A program made the translations under genes and the position numbers. DNA of 64,000 bases from Chondrus crispus (taxonomy: Eukaryota; Rhodophyta; Florideophyceae; Gigartinales; Gigartinaceae). Positions 45,656 to 54,764 of the stretch are shown in pieces; the first letter of the stretch is position 1, and each line of letters starts with the position of its first letter. The notes under the pieces are model-generated. The model was not told the origin of the DNA. It did no database searches and saw nothing but the letters and a program-made list of their open reading frames with translations. The DNA is taken from NCBI RefSeq assembly GCF_000350225.1, contig NW_005179287.1:1-64000 (forward strand), in the 5' to 3' direction.

Positions 45656-45710
45656 TGCATGACAACAATGCGCGCCCTCCCACTGGGAGGGCGCGCATTG
45701 TTGTCATGCA
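45656..45710. repeat. 55-bp palindrome unique to copy B
   Basis: Arms of 27 nt (45656-45682 and 45684-45710) are exact reverse complements around one C. Copy A (about 16562-16590) has only the left arm and then continues into the tandem array, so the right arm is an added inverted copy. Confidence 0.95.
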
Positions 45711-45712
45711 AG

Positions 45713-45775
45713 GCTCCCAGGCTGAACACTCTCCCAGGCTGAACACTCTCCCAGGCTGAACACTCTCCCAGGCTG
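45713..45775 (+). repeat. 18-bp tandem array
   Basis: About three to four units of CAGGCTGAACACTCTCCC. Copy A has diverged units at about 16584-16650. It produces repetitive peptides in ORFs that should be ignored. Confidence 0.85.
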
Positions 45776-46032
45776 CTCAACTAGACGGAGACCTACACGT
45801 TGTACACCTGTCCTCCGTGTACTAACCCGGTTCGACATGGATCCCAGCCTGCACAAAGCCAGCCCCCTTCGGTACAGTGTAAGTTGTGTCAAAATGGACA
45901 GCTGTTGAGCGCGGCCTAATTTGAGACGTGGCGCGAGGGGCGTGGGAACGTTAGGTGCAGATGACCGCGCGAGCGACGGTTTGATAGCGATGCATAATGC
46001 AAATGCTTGTACTCAAATGTAGAGTTGCATTA

Positions 46033-46857
46033 CAGTGAACCCTCTCGATATGGATACGCTCGGTGGACGTAATCCGTATCCATTTGCGGAGGTTATTCAC
46101 ATCCGGAGACCGTATCATAACGGTGTCACGGTGACCTGCATCTCTCAGAATGTCTGTGCTTTACTTAAAATTTTATTTATCGTCGTCTGGACTGTACAAT
46201 TCCCCTTCTTGGTATGCAGAGATATCGGGACGAAAACCATACTTGCCGTTGATGATGCGGGACATGACAGCTTGAGCAGGAGGTTTGGAAAGGGAAAACT
46301 GCACTGAGGCCCACTTCGCAAGGGCGCTTTGTGACGTCTGCTCCTTGCTCTTTTTGCGCCGTTGGAACTCTGCACATATTTGTTGCTTTTGGGCGAGGTT
46401 AAGCTCAGAGCGCTTCATCGACGATTGTCGCTTGACGGGGGCAGATGGCTACGGTGCTGACAACACGCAATGTTTGCGATCAGAGGAGATTTATTGGGGG
46501 AGGACCAACAGGAGTATGTGCTAGAAAGATGTTTTTGTCGAGAACGATGATAATTGCGAAGCCTCAGACGGGGATTGGAATTTATTGAGCAGACTGTGAA
46601 GGGATCGATCAAGAATGAACGGTTATGGGGTAATTTGTGCCTTGGCCGCTCAAAAGTAACCATAAAATACGTTTTTAAGTAGGAGGGGTCTGTATGATAT
46701 GTTTATTTCACATTGAACCCGATATCCAATTGAGGAATATTCCACAGACATTGTTTTTTAGTAAACATTTGTAAGCTACGGAGTACGTCGCTCGACTTTT
46801 TATCCGTTTACGGAGGATATCCATATGAAGAATGATCCTTATCGGGAGGGTTCACTG
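46033..46857 (-). mobile_element. Pogo/Tigger-type element, internally deleted
   Basis: Inverted ends CAGTGAACCCTCTCGATA (46033) and its near-complement ending at 46857, flanked by TA on both sides (46031-46032 and 46858-46859), fit a Tc1/mariner pogo-type insertion. The element is only 825 bp, with one transposase fragment on the minus strand, so it is non-autonomous. Confidence 0.87.
46173..46418 (-). pseudogene. Pogo transposase N-terminal HTH fragment
   Basis: About 81 codons resembling the CENP-B/pogo N-terminal DNA-binding domain: MKRSELNLAQKQQICAEFQ, then SALAKWASVQFSLSKPPAQA and VMSRIING. The recognition-helix region is intact but the second HTH and the DDE core are absent; the element ends 140 bp further on. 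It can at most bind DNA. Confidence 0.75.
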
Positions 46858-47664
46858 TAGTAAGCCCTGAGCGTATGCAGCGAGTAGTGCGTTGCGAGAG
46901 CAGAGTGCATTCGAGGAAGCTACGGAAGAGCGGAGCTGAGCAATGCGCTAGTGATCAATTAAAGGAACAGAAAAGCGGACCTCATTGGGGAGAAGGAGGT
47001 AGCCGGTACCTTGTGCTGAATAGTGTATTCTGGTCGACCCTCTCTACCCCTCTCCTTGAACGTCAACCGAGTGAGTCTCGGGAATGTGCCCGAGTTACGC
47101 CTGACTCAGCCTGACTCCGTTCCGCACCAGTTTCCCAAGAAACCGCACCGCTTCGTCTTCGCCGCGTCTCTTCATCGCGCTCTGGAACAGCCATGTAGCC
47201 CGCGCTGCATCCGTCCCAACCCCCTTCCCTCCGTCTCTCAGCAGTAGTGCCATGCTCAGCGTAGGGTGACGATCTTGCCGCGTCTCGCTCGCGCGCTGGT
47301 CCTGGCACCAGGACCCACAGATACGAATTACAGTATTATGCTCGCCATGCTGGCACATGTCTTTTACAGTACTGTATTGCTTAAAAAAAGCTCTGAAATG
47401 AGCGTCTTCCGTGTTCTCTTCATTGTCTGCTCTGCTCTCGATAGGCTCGAAAAAGGCTCGTGTTCATAAGCCAGCAATGTATCCCCTTAAACTTCTTCCT
47501 ATTGGCTGTTCCCAATCAGTGAGTTCTCAATGGAATGATGTCAGCTTGACGTCCAACCGTGCTTTATCATGTGCTCTATCACCTTCACCACCGCCATAAG
47601 CGCATCCGCACCGCCACCGCTGCCCCGCTTCCCCCCCCCCGCCTTCCCTTCCTTCCTCCCCACC
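46858..47664. other. Upstream region of the glycosyltransferase gene
   Basis: Holds the Sel1-like fragment (next entry) and probably the promoter and leader of the gene starting at 47665. Tandem CCGCC-rich sequence precedes the ATG. I could not place a TATA box or transcription start. Confidence 0.35.
47095..47290 (-). pseudogene. Sel1-like repeat fragment
   Basis: In the minus frame, LLLRDGGKGVGTDAARATWL followed by FQSAMKRRGEDEAVRFLGKL and VRNG matches the Sel1-type helical repeat (G-GV..D...A...L..A...G...A...LG.L...G). Such repeats form protein-binding solenoids in ER and signalling adaptors. Only about one and a half repeats are present, with no start or surrounding domain, so this is a gene fragment. 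Confidence 0.45.
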
Positions 47665-47727
47665 ATGACGCCCAAGCTCCCGCGGCTGCGTCTCCTGCCG
47701 CTCCTTCTGCCGCTCCTTCTGCCGCTC

Positions 47728-47952
47728 TGTGGTGCCTGCACGAGAAAGTGTGAAGGGAGAGTGAAGTTCTCTGCCTCCTCTTTATTGTATGAAGATCTGA
47801 CTTCGTCTTAAGTATACGAGGGAGAGAGAAAAAGGATAAACTAAAAACCATATCCGTAATGATGCCTAAAATGGCAACTGGCAAGATGCCATGCCTGTAG
47901 GGAAATGTTGCCTAAAATGGGAACAGGTAGGTGGTGGCAAAGTGCCACTACA
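47728..47952 (-). repeat. 3' LTR of Gypsy-B
   Basis: A 225-bp LTR starting TGTGGTGCC and ending CCACTACA on the plus strand. It matches 52899-53123 nearly perfectly and is preceded by CGCTC, one half of the target duplication. Confidence 0.95.
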
Positions 47953-49969
47953 GTCCCCTCTTCCAAGAAGCAGCTTTGCTTTCACGAGCTGCTGCTGCTA
48001 GTTCCTGATTTGCAAAGCTTTGAAGGAACTGCTCGAGCATCTCTGGGATATCCTCTCGTAAAGTAACAAAAGGTTCCCACGTTGGCTGCTCACGTGTAAA
48101 GCCCCTCCATTTGCAGTTGACTTCGAACTGCTTCGTCTCGGCGTTGAAGCGTAAACCTAGAATTTTCGTCACTGTATTGTAGTGCGGGTCGTTGTGATCT
48201 ATCGTGTCCAAAAGGATTTCAGATAACTCGAGTGTAGAGTCGGCATAGAACTTCAGACGACTAACATGAACCAAAGCATGCGAGGCATCCAGCAGATCCT
48301 CGACTTCGTACACCAGAGCGGACTCACAGCGTACAACACGGCGAGGACCTTTCCAGCGTACTCTGAGCTTGTTACCCGACTTACCCTCAGAGTCGGCGAC
48401 GAGAACAAAGTCGCCGACATCGAAATTGACTTCGCGAACACCCGTGCGTTTGTCGTGACTTTTAAGTGCCTGTTGACGCTTGCGGGTCCTTGTTTCAGAA
48501 ACATTACGATGAAGTTCGTCTAGGGCTTTGATCAAGGAATCAGTGTGAACTAGCCTCTGAGCTTTCACAAAATCCAGGGAGACTGGAGTGGCTGGGGCTG
48601 GTGGTAAGAGTGTTCGCAGAGGGTTGTCAGCCGGTAGACCCGTGAATACAGTGACGGGGGCGCGGTTTCCCAGGCTTGGGCGAATCGAGTGATTAAGAAT
48701 GCTTTGAACCAGACGAATAACTGATGGCCATTCCACAAGCTTGAGACGGAACTCAGAAATCAACGCCCTGGCTGCGCTTAGAACCTCCTTGCACATAGAT
48801 TCTACAGTTCCATTGGACTGTGGGTGATAAGGAGTTGTAAAATGGTGAAAGGCATGGAGCTCTCGATTGAGCAGAGACATTGTCTGGTTCTTGAAATGAG
48901 AGCCTTGGTCCGATACCCAGGTGAGCACAACACCGAAAGAGGCAAACCAACGTAGTAAGACATCCACAACAGCTTCTGCGTCAGCCGTAGCACACGGTTC
49001 AAGCCAAACAAAGGATGAGGCGTCATCCTTTATGATAAGACAGTAGGTGACATTGGTGATACTGTCGCCAAGATATAGGAAGTCGAAATGTATCAGCTCG
49101 TTGGGTTTTTCAGCATGAAGCGCGTGCGAGAGTGTGCGAGGGATGCTAAGGCCCCCGATAGTAGACGAACAGTGCAAACAAGTGTTGCAAAAAACGGAGA
49201 TGTCGGTCCGCATATGCTCCCAGAAAAAGTAGCCGTGCACATTGGCAAAGGTTGCATCAGTACCGCGATGACCACCACGGCCACAATGACCGATTATGCA
49301 TAGTCTAAGCTGCATTTGAGTGGCTGTGACTGGAATCCAAATCAACCCTGAACGGTTGACTCGTAGTCCATGAGAGTTTTTCCCAGAGGGGGGAATTTCC
49401 CCAGCCTCATCAGGAGGAGAATTGATAGCCAAACGTTGGACTTCTGCAAGATCATGGTGAGTCGGCCATGTGAGATCTGGTTGGAGGTGCGGGGCGACAG
49501 GCGCACGCATCAGGGACGCCAATTTGGGAGGGAGACGTACAAAATCCGTGGCGCCCCAGCGAGATAGAAGGTCGGCCCAAACATTGTCGTCTCCAGCAAT
49601 GTGCATGATGTTGTAGCGGAAAGCCGCGAGATTCATTGACCATCGTTCTATTTTGCTGGCCACGTGTTTCGCAATGTTTGGAGTGACGGTGAACGGATTG
49701 AAAATGAAAGTCAAATTCTTGTGGTCTGTAAAAAGCCAAAAGCCCGAGGGTCGAAGCAGGATGTAGTCCAAACGCGTGACCGACTCGACAATCGCAAAGC
49801 CTTCTTTTTCAGGAGTAGACCAGCTAGCAGCGCTTTTGCGGAACGAACCAGACAAGAAAGAAAGCGGTTCGTGACGTTGATCAACACAAGGAAGATCCTT
49901 GTCTTCAGGAGGGATCTGTGTGAGTACCGCTGCCCAATGCTTATCGGAAGCGTCTGTAAAAAGACACAA
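47953..49969 (-). CDS. Gypsy-B RNase H, integrase and chromodomain
   Basis: RNase H (LFTDASDKHWAAVLTQIP, ASWSTPEKEGFAIVESV, WLFTDHKNLTFIF) is followed by the integrase zinc finger (IGHCGRGGHRG, CNTCLHC). The core follows with TWVSDQGSHFKNQ and HPQSNGTVESMCKE. The C-terminus has a chromodomain-like end (FEVNCKWRGFTREQPTWEPF). Over 670 codons are open, consistent with a recent insertion. Confidence 0.9.
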
Positions 49970-50158
49970 TATTTTTTAGTCATCGGGATGCGCGAGAGTG
50001 GCTACGTCATGTAGTGCTTGTTTGACCGAGCGGAAACAGGATCGGTGGTCAGTATTCCAAGAGGTGCGGTGCAAAGCAATTTTCTGGGCACATTTGCGTG
50101 TGCGTTTGCCGGCCTTATCATACACTTCTTTCAATAGCGACGCGAGGGGTTCAATCAG

Positions 50159-52192
50159 TTAATTAAATTGTGGAATGGAGGACCGCATCCAGTTCGCAGC
50201 GCAGACAAACTGCTGCAATTCGGCACCGTTTGTGGGCTCTGTAATTGCGAGTAGAGCGGACAGACGACGGGGATCCAGACGGACTCCGTGCCGGCTTATA
50301 AGTCTACCGCACCAATTGACCTCACCAAGAAAAAGACGACACTTTCTAGAGTGTAGTTTCAAACCATATTGCCTACAGAGAGCAAAAAACTGCTCCAACA
50401 CGTGCAGTAGCTCGGCTTCAGAACGAGCGTGCGCTAGAATATCGTCCAACCATTGAAGAAGGCGTTCTCGAAGTGGCGAGAACACGTCCTGGATACTACT
50501 TTGGAAGTAGGCTACGGCATTGATCTGTCCATGCAACACGCGTGTCGGCAAATACACCCCATCAGGACAGATAAAACTTTGGCATTCCTGAGACTCAGCT
50601 TCCAAAGGAAGCTGCCAGTAGCCATGACAAAAGTTCAAGCACGCGTAGCATGTCGTGGCACGAAGCTGTGACAAGACACTGTCGATGTGCGGCATTGGCC
50701 AGACAATAGGCTCCGTTCGTGCGTTGACAGGGCGTAAGTCCACTGTGAAGCGGAATTGCTCCGGTCCTGGTTTTGGGACAATTAGCGGAGCGGAAGCCCA
50801 ACGACTGTTCGGATTGCGGTAGATTATACCAAGTTGGAGCAGCTCATCCACCTTCTTGCGAAGAAAAGCGGTCTGAGGTGGGGAGTATCGACGGAGTTTG
50901 ACCCTGACAGGCCTGAAATTTTCACGTAGCCGAATAATCATGGGAGCAACTTTGGCAGGGCTATCGGACCCCATCTTGTTTCTGAAAATATCCGAGTATT
51001 CCAAAACGAGTGAGCCAAGCTGTTCAGACAAAGACTCTGGAAGACCTTGTTCAGAGGCCTCGGAGAGCAGCTGGTGAAGATCAATCAAGACCTCCGTGTC
51101 GTCGTGTACGCCTGTGAGAACGTCCTCTTCAATTTCGTTGTCTTCTATGTCCGCCTGGCAATCTTCGTAGAAGCAAGCCGCTGGTGTCTCGGAATGGGAT
51201 TGAGATTCAGCAGAATTTTGTTCTGTGCAATGGAGCAGTAACTGGGACAAGCGACTGGGCTTGTATGGAGGTGTCTCAACGACTGTGTCGAAGACGGCTG
51301 GGGAGAAGCCAATGTGCGCGAAATCAGTGTCATGGTACTTTTCACGCACGTCAGCAAGATGCTTATCCAGATCAAAACCTATTGTTTGAAGAATCGGACG
51401 AGCCAAAATAACCTCATCCATGGGTTCATCAAAAACGAGATACTCCAGGTTGCGAAGGCGTAGAGGACCCGTAGGGACCTGAAGGGTCGTCGAGATGCGA
51501 GCCTTGGACTTTGCCACTACGATTCTAGCGTCGGGATCGAAACGGTCCCCCATTGCCAGGCTCATTGAAATCGGTGATCGAAGCGGGAGGACTGGAACGA
51601 AAATTCCCTTTTCAGCACAGCGTGAAAGATGATCCTGGGAGAGGGCGCAGTGGTCAGCTCCGTAGTCACCATTAATAGTAATTGAAATAGTGTCTGCGAG
51701 CATTGCTTGGTATCGACCGGAACCTGCAACTGGGGGAATGCGCTCACTGTCATCGACGATCGCGCTGCTTTTCGGGGCGCGAAGGCCCCGTTCTGCACGG
51801 CTACCAGAACCTGCAATAAGGGGGCGGCGCTCACTGTTATCGACGATCGCGCTGCTGTTGACGGCGCGAAGGCCCCGTTCTGCACGGCGTGACTCATGGA
51901 ATGGTTTGAGTAATGCCCTCTTCTGTTCCTCGTCAGTCTTAGGACAATCTTTCACATAATGGTACCCATTACAGACGGATCTGTTGAGACACCGGGGAGG
52001 CTCCCGGTTTGAAACAGATTTGTTGCTTGTGGGACTGCTTGTTGTTGGCCTAGCACTGCGCGAGCCATGGATTGCGGAAGAGGTCGGGTTCAAAGCCAAA
52101 GCTGGGCGATTAATCGTTGTAGAGGAGGACGGAATACCAGAGCGTGACAGAGAACTGGACAATGACTGGCGGCCTAACTCCGAAGGTTTCAT
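50159..52192 (-). CDS. Gypsy-B nucleocapsid, protease, reverse transcriptase
   Basis: About 677 codons. A serine-rich start leads to a knuckle-like CNGYHYVKDC, then a protease-type ISITINGDYGADHCALS segment. Reverse transcriptase blocks follow: RWASAPLIVPKPGPEQFRF, TVDLRPVNART, CHGYWQLPLE and the catalytic LLQWLDDILAHA. A tandem duplication of about 100 bp in the linker (RAERGLRA repeated, about 51730-51890) is visible. Confidence 0.88.
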   Translation of the reverse strand: MKPSELGRQSLSSSLSRSGIPSSSTTINRPALALNPTSSAIHGSRSARPTTSSPTSNKSVSNREPPRCLNRSVCNGYHYVKDCPKTDEEQKRALLKPFHESRRAERGLRAVNSSAIVDNSERRPLIAGSGSRAERGLRAPKSSAIVDDSERIPPVAGSGRYQAMLADTISITINGDYGADHCALSQDHLSRCAEKGIFVPVLPLRSPISMSLAMGDRFDPDARIVVAKSKARISTTLQVPTGPLRLRNLEYLVFDEPMDEVILARPILQTIGFDLDKHLADVREKYHDTDFAHIGFSPAVFDTVVETPPYKPSRLSQLLLHCTEQNSAESQSHSETPAACFYEDCQADIEDNEIEEDVLTGVHDDTEVLIDLHQLLSEASEQGLPESLSEQLGSLVLEYSDIFRNKMGSDSPAKVAPMIIRLRENFRPVRVKLRRYSPPQTAFLRKKVDELLQLGIIYRNPNSRWASAPLIVPKPGPEQFRFTVDLRPVNARTEPIVWPMPHIDSVLSQLRATTCYACLNFCHGYWQLPLEAESQECQSFICPDGVYLPTRVLHGQINAVAYFQSSIQDVFSPLRERLLQWLDDILAHARSEAELLHVLEQFFALCRQYGLKLHSRKCRLFLGEVNWCGRLISRHGVRLDPRRLSALLAITEPTNGAELQQFVCAANWMRSSIPQFN

Positions 52193-52249
52193 TTGTCCAT
52201 GTCGGCGAATTGGAACAAAGGAGTCACAAAAAATGGCTTGCTTGACGAC

Positions 52250-52837
52250 TTACTGGTATAAAGCTTTCCAGTTCTTGCGAAGATCGCGCTGCGAGAGTTG
52301 AAGATCGTTCTCAATCTTGACCTTGAGGGGCTCGGGCTTGAGAAGCTCGCAGATGTGTGCAACTGCGACTTTGGGATTTTCCGTCAGAAGCTTATCCCAT
52401 TTACGCACACGTAGTAGACTTTTGTAGTCCGAGAAGAGCCTAACGATTCGTAGCCTGGCGTTAGGTTCACTGACGCTCATACGTACGTTTGCGCGCACAA
52501 CGTTTGCCAACTGGTCCAGAGTCAACTTGTCCAGAGAATCACCCTGGTTTTCCTCTAGCCATTCCTGTAGCTGGACGTCGGTAAGTGCCTCGAAACTAGT
52601 GACAGCGGCTCCGAACTCCTCCAGTTCAATAAGTGAAGTGAGTAAATCGTTATCAATTGAAGCCTTGAGGGTAATAGGATCGATGGATGCCCCACTAATT
52701 TGGGCATCCATGATTCGAAGCAAGTAGCTTTCCCTTTCTCCAAGGAAAAGATGAATGCTTTTCTGACCGAGTTGACGTAGCTCCGGATGTAAGATGGGAG
52801 TAAAAAGATGATGCCCACCTTTCGGGCCTTCAGCCAT
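52250..52837 (-). CDS. Gypsy-B gag, capsid-like
   Basis: About 195 residues of mostly helical protein (ESYLLRIMDAQISGASIDP, SLIELEEFGAAV, LTLDQLANVVRANVRM) with no named motif. It is the first gene after the 5' LTR and is followed within 60 bp by the nucleocapsid-protease frame, so gag is the natural reading. Confidence 0.65.
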   Translation of the reverse strand: MAEGPKGGHHLFTPILHPELRQLGQKSIHLFLGERESYLLRIMDAQISGASIDPITLKASIDNDLLTSLIELEEFGAAVTSFEALTDVQLQEWLEENQGDSLDKLTLDQLANVVRANVRMSVSEPNARLRIVRLFSDYKSLLRVRKWDKLLTENPKVAVAHICELLKPEPLKVKIENDLQLSQRDLRKNWKALYQ

Positions 52838-52898
52838 GGTGGGAATAAAAGTGTGACGTGTGCAGTCAGGTAGACAAACCTGCTTACGTAGTGATCAC

Positions 52899-53123
52899 TG
52901 TGGTGCCTGCACGAGAAAGTGTGAAGGGAGAGTGAAGTTCTCTGCCTCCTCTTTATTGTATGAAGATCTGACTTCGTCTTAAGTATACGAGGGAGAGAGA
53001 AAAAGGATAAACTAAAAACCATATCCGTAATGATGCCTAAAATGGCAACTGGCAAGATGCCATGCCTGTAGGGAAATGTTGCCTAAAATGGGAACAGGTA
53101 GGTGGTCGCAAAGTGCCACTACA
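52899..53123 (-). repeat. 5' LTR of Gypsy-B
   Basis: Partner of 47728-47952, followed on the plus strand by CGCTC, the second half of the target duplication, and then by resumed glycosyltransferase coding sequence. Confidence 0.95.
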
Positions 53124-54475
53124 CGCTCCTCTTCGTCCCCCTCCTCGCCCCCTTTCCCGCCCGCCCGCACGCCCTTCCCCCTCCCACTGTCTCACTTCCT
53201 GACCTCGCGCCCGCACCAGCCCGCCTCCTCGCCGTCCTGGAAGCAGCCGGAAGTCGTCGCCGTGCACGAGCGTGCCTACAACGTCTTGCACCACCTCCTC
53301 TCCCTTCTCACGGCGGCCGTTGACGCCCAGTCCTTCTCGCGCGTCTTCACATCCGCAGCCTGCGTCGTCGCGCACGCGGAGTGCCTCGTCCGGCGCGCCG
53401 CCCTCGCCGACGGCGCCTACGTCTCGCTGCTCCTGCTGCATGACCACGCCCTGCGCGACGCGCAGGCCCACCCGGCACGCCGCAACGGCGAGCTCTTCGA
53501 GCTGCTCCCCGGCGACGCCCATCCCGTCGAAGACGAGGGCAAGCTCACGCTGCACGCGCCCGCCTTGCGCGCCCACCTGCGTGAGGCCGGCGGCCCGGGC
53601 GTGACGCGCGTGCGCTCGCACGTGAGATGGGCAGACGCAGCCCTGGATACGCCTCCCGGCAGGCAGTGGGAGCTGTGCTTGATGAGTGCGATGAAGCAGT
53701 ACTTGTTCCTGCTCCCGCCGTGGCTGAAGTATTACAAGCGCATGGACGTCGACCAGGTGTTTGTGTACGATGACGGCGCCGCGAAGGATCTGAGGGATGT
53801 GCTTCGCGGGTGGGAGGGCTTTGCGCAGGCTGTGTGGTGGCCGTGGCCGCGCAGTCAGATGCAGGGTAACAACAACTTTCTCCTCGCAAGTGCCAACCGC
53901 TGTCGCTACGTCGCGTTTTTAATGCCGATGAGTTCGTCATGGACGGCGGACAGCCCGGGAGGGAGGGCGGCTTGAAGCGCTACGTCAAACTCAGAAAAGC
54001 TCAGGGGTACAACCAGATCTCGTTCCGCTTTTTGGTCATGGTCAACTCTGGGTTTGTCCGTCGACCACAAGTCGACTTGCCGGAGCTCTATGTCCACAGA
54101 GCCGCAGAGCAGCCCATGTCGAGTGGCAAGGTTGTGATTGAACGAGATCGGGAACAGATGGACCACAAGATTCATATTGTCAAGGAAAAGAGACAAAAGA
54201 TGTATTGGAACATGACGCTTGAGTTGGGTCCAAAAACGGTAGAGCACAGCGCGATGGTGGTGCATTATACGCACAGGTCGTGGGATGACTTCGTGGCGAA
54301 GAACGGGGTCGGCGGCGCGAGTCTTGTGACTACGGGGAGGCCGCCGAAAAAGCTTTACAAAGACAAGCCCGATCCAGAGTATAAGAACGAGAAGAAGGTG
54401 AGGTTTGACGGGTTTCGGAGCAGGTGGCGGGAGACGATGAAGATCAAGAATACAGGTAGGGTCATGGTTACGTAG

Positions 54476-54764
54476 AGGAGGAAGGGGGCGTGGTGTACGG
54501 CGCGATGTTGTCTGTCGTGTCCGCGCCGAGAGTTGAAAGGAACCAGATGTGAGACGGGGGAGTTACGAAGGTAAAGAGCATTCAAGGGTTGTACTGTAGC
54601 TGTAGGGAAATCGCGGCACAGCGTCTCTGTTTTGTAGACATGCAACTTTGGCACCGGCGAAGATGTGCTTTTGTACATAACCTTTCCTGTGTACAGCACA
54701 GTACCCTTGGGTAACATGTTACCTCCTGAGTAGAGTAGAGTGACTCAACAGCTGCTGGGAGATA
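54476..54764. other. 3' flank of the glycosyltransferase gene
   Basis: About 290 bp from the stop to the next transposon. It includes a TACTGTAG and the 14-bp palindrome GGTAACATGTTACC (about 54711-54724). No polyadenylation signal could be placed with confidence. Confidence 0.35.

Larger units (their letters stand above)
43165..45872. repeat. Segmental duplication, copy B
   Basis: Direct counterpart of 13567-16755. It lacks the 314-bp solo LTR of copy A and gains a 27-nt inverted duplication at 45656-45710 and an expanded tandem array (about 45713-45775). The left edge abuts the TIR element ending at 43164. Confidence 0.9.
47728..53123 (-). mobile_element. Gypsy-B: young 5.4-kb chromodomain Ty3/gypsy element
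   Basis: LTRs of 225 bp (47728-47952 and 52899-53123) differ at about one position by eye. The target duplication CGCTC is perfect (47723-47727 and 53124-53128). Gene order on the minus strand is gag, protease-reverse transcriptase, RNase H-integrase-chromodomain. A purine tract (GGAAGAGGGGA in element sense) precedes the 3' LTR. It looks close to whole, with perhaps one or two breaks, and is the youngest insertion in the window. It is unrelated in LTR sequence to Gypsy-A. Confidence 0.95.
47665..54475 (+). pseudogene. Glycosyltransferase family 92-like gene, split by Gypsy-B
   Basis: A host gene for a Golgi-type glycosyltransferase. ATG 47665 (context CACCATGA) opens a leucine-rich signal anchor. 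After codon 21 the coding sequence is interrupted by a 5.4-kb retroelement, and the anchor resumes at 53129 (LFVPLLAPFPARP). The catalytic region shows LCLMSAMKQYLFLLPPWLKY and DQVFVYDD (about 53680-53770). After 53916, in another frame, NADEFVMDGG gives the DxDEF-type motif of GT92/DUF23. The rest runs to 54475 (HYTHRSWDDFV). Besides the insertion there is a frame change at about 53190-53250 and a 1-nt deficit at the T run 53916-53920. The outer parts share one frame, so the two shifts compensate. Whether these are real or sequencing errors is open. Family assignment rests on the motif order. Confidence 0.72.

Noticed and set aside
44428-45780. 450-codon ORF extending protease B exon 1 upstream
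   Set aside because: The extension runs through the N gap and a palindrome. The Met at 45183 starts the signal peptide, and copy A has a stop context upstream.
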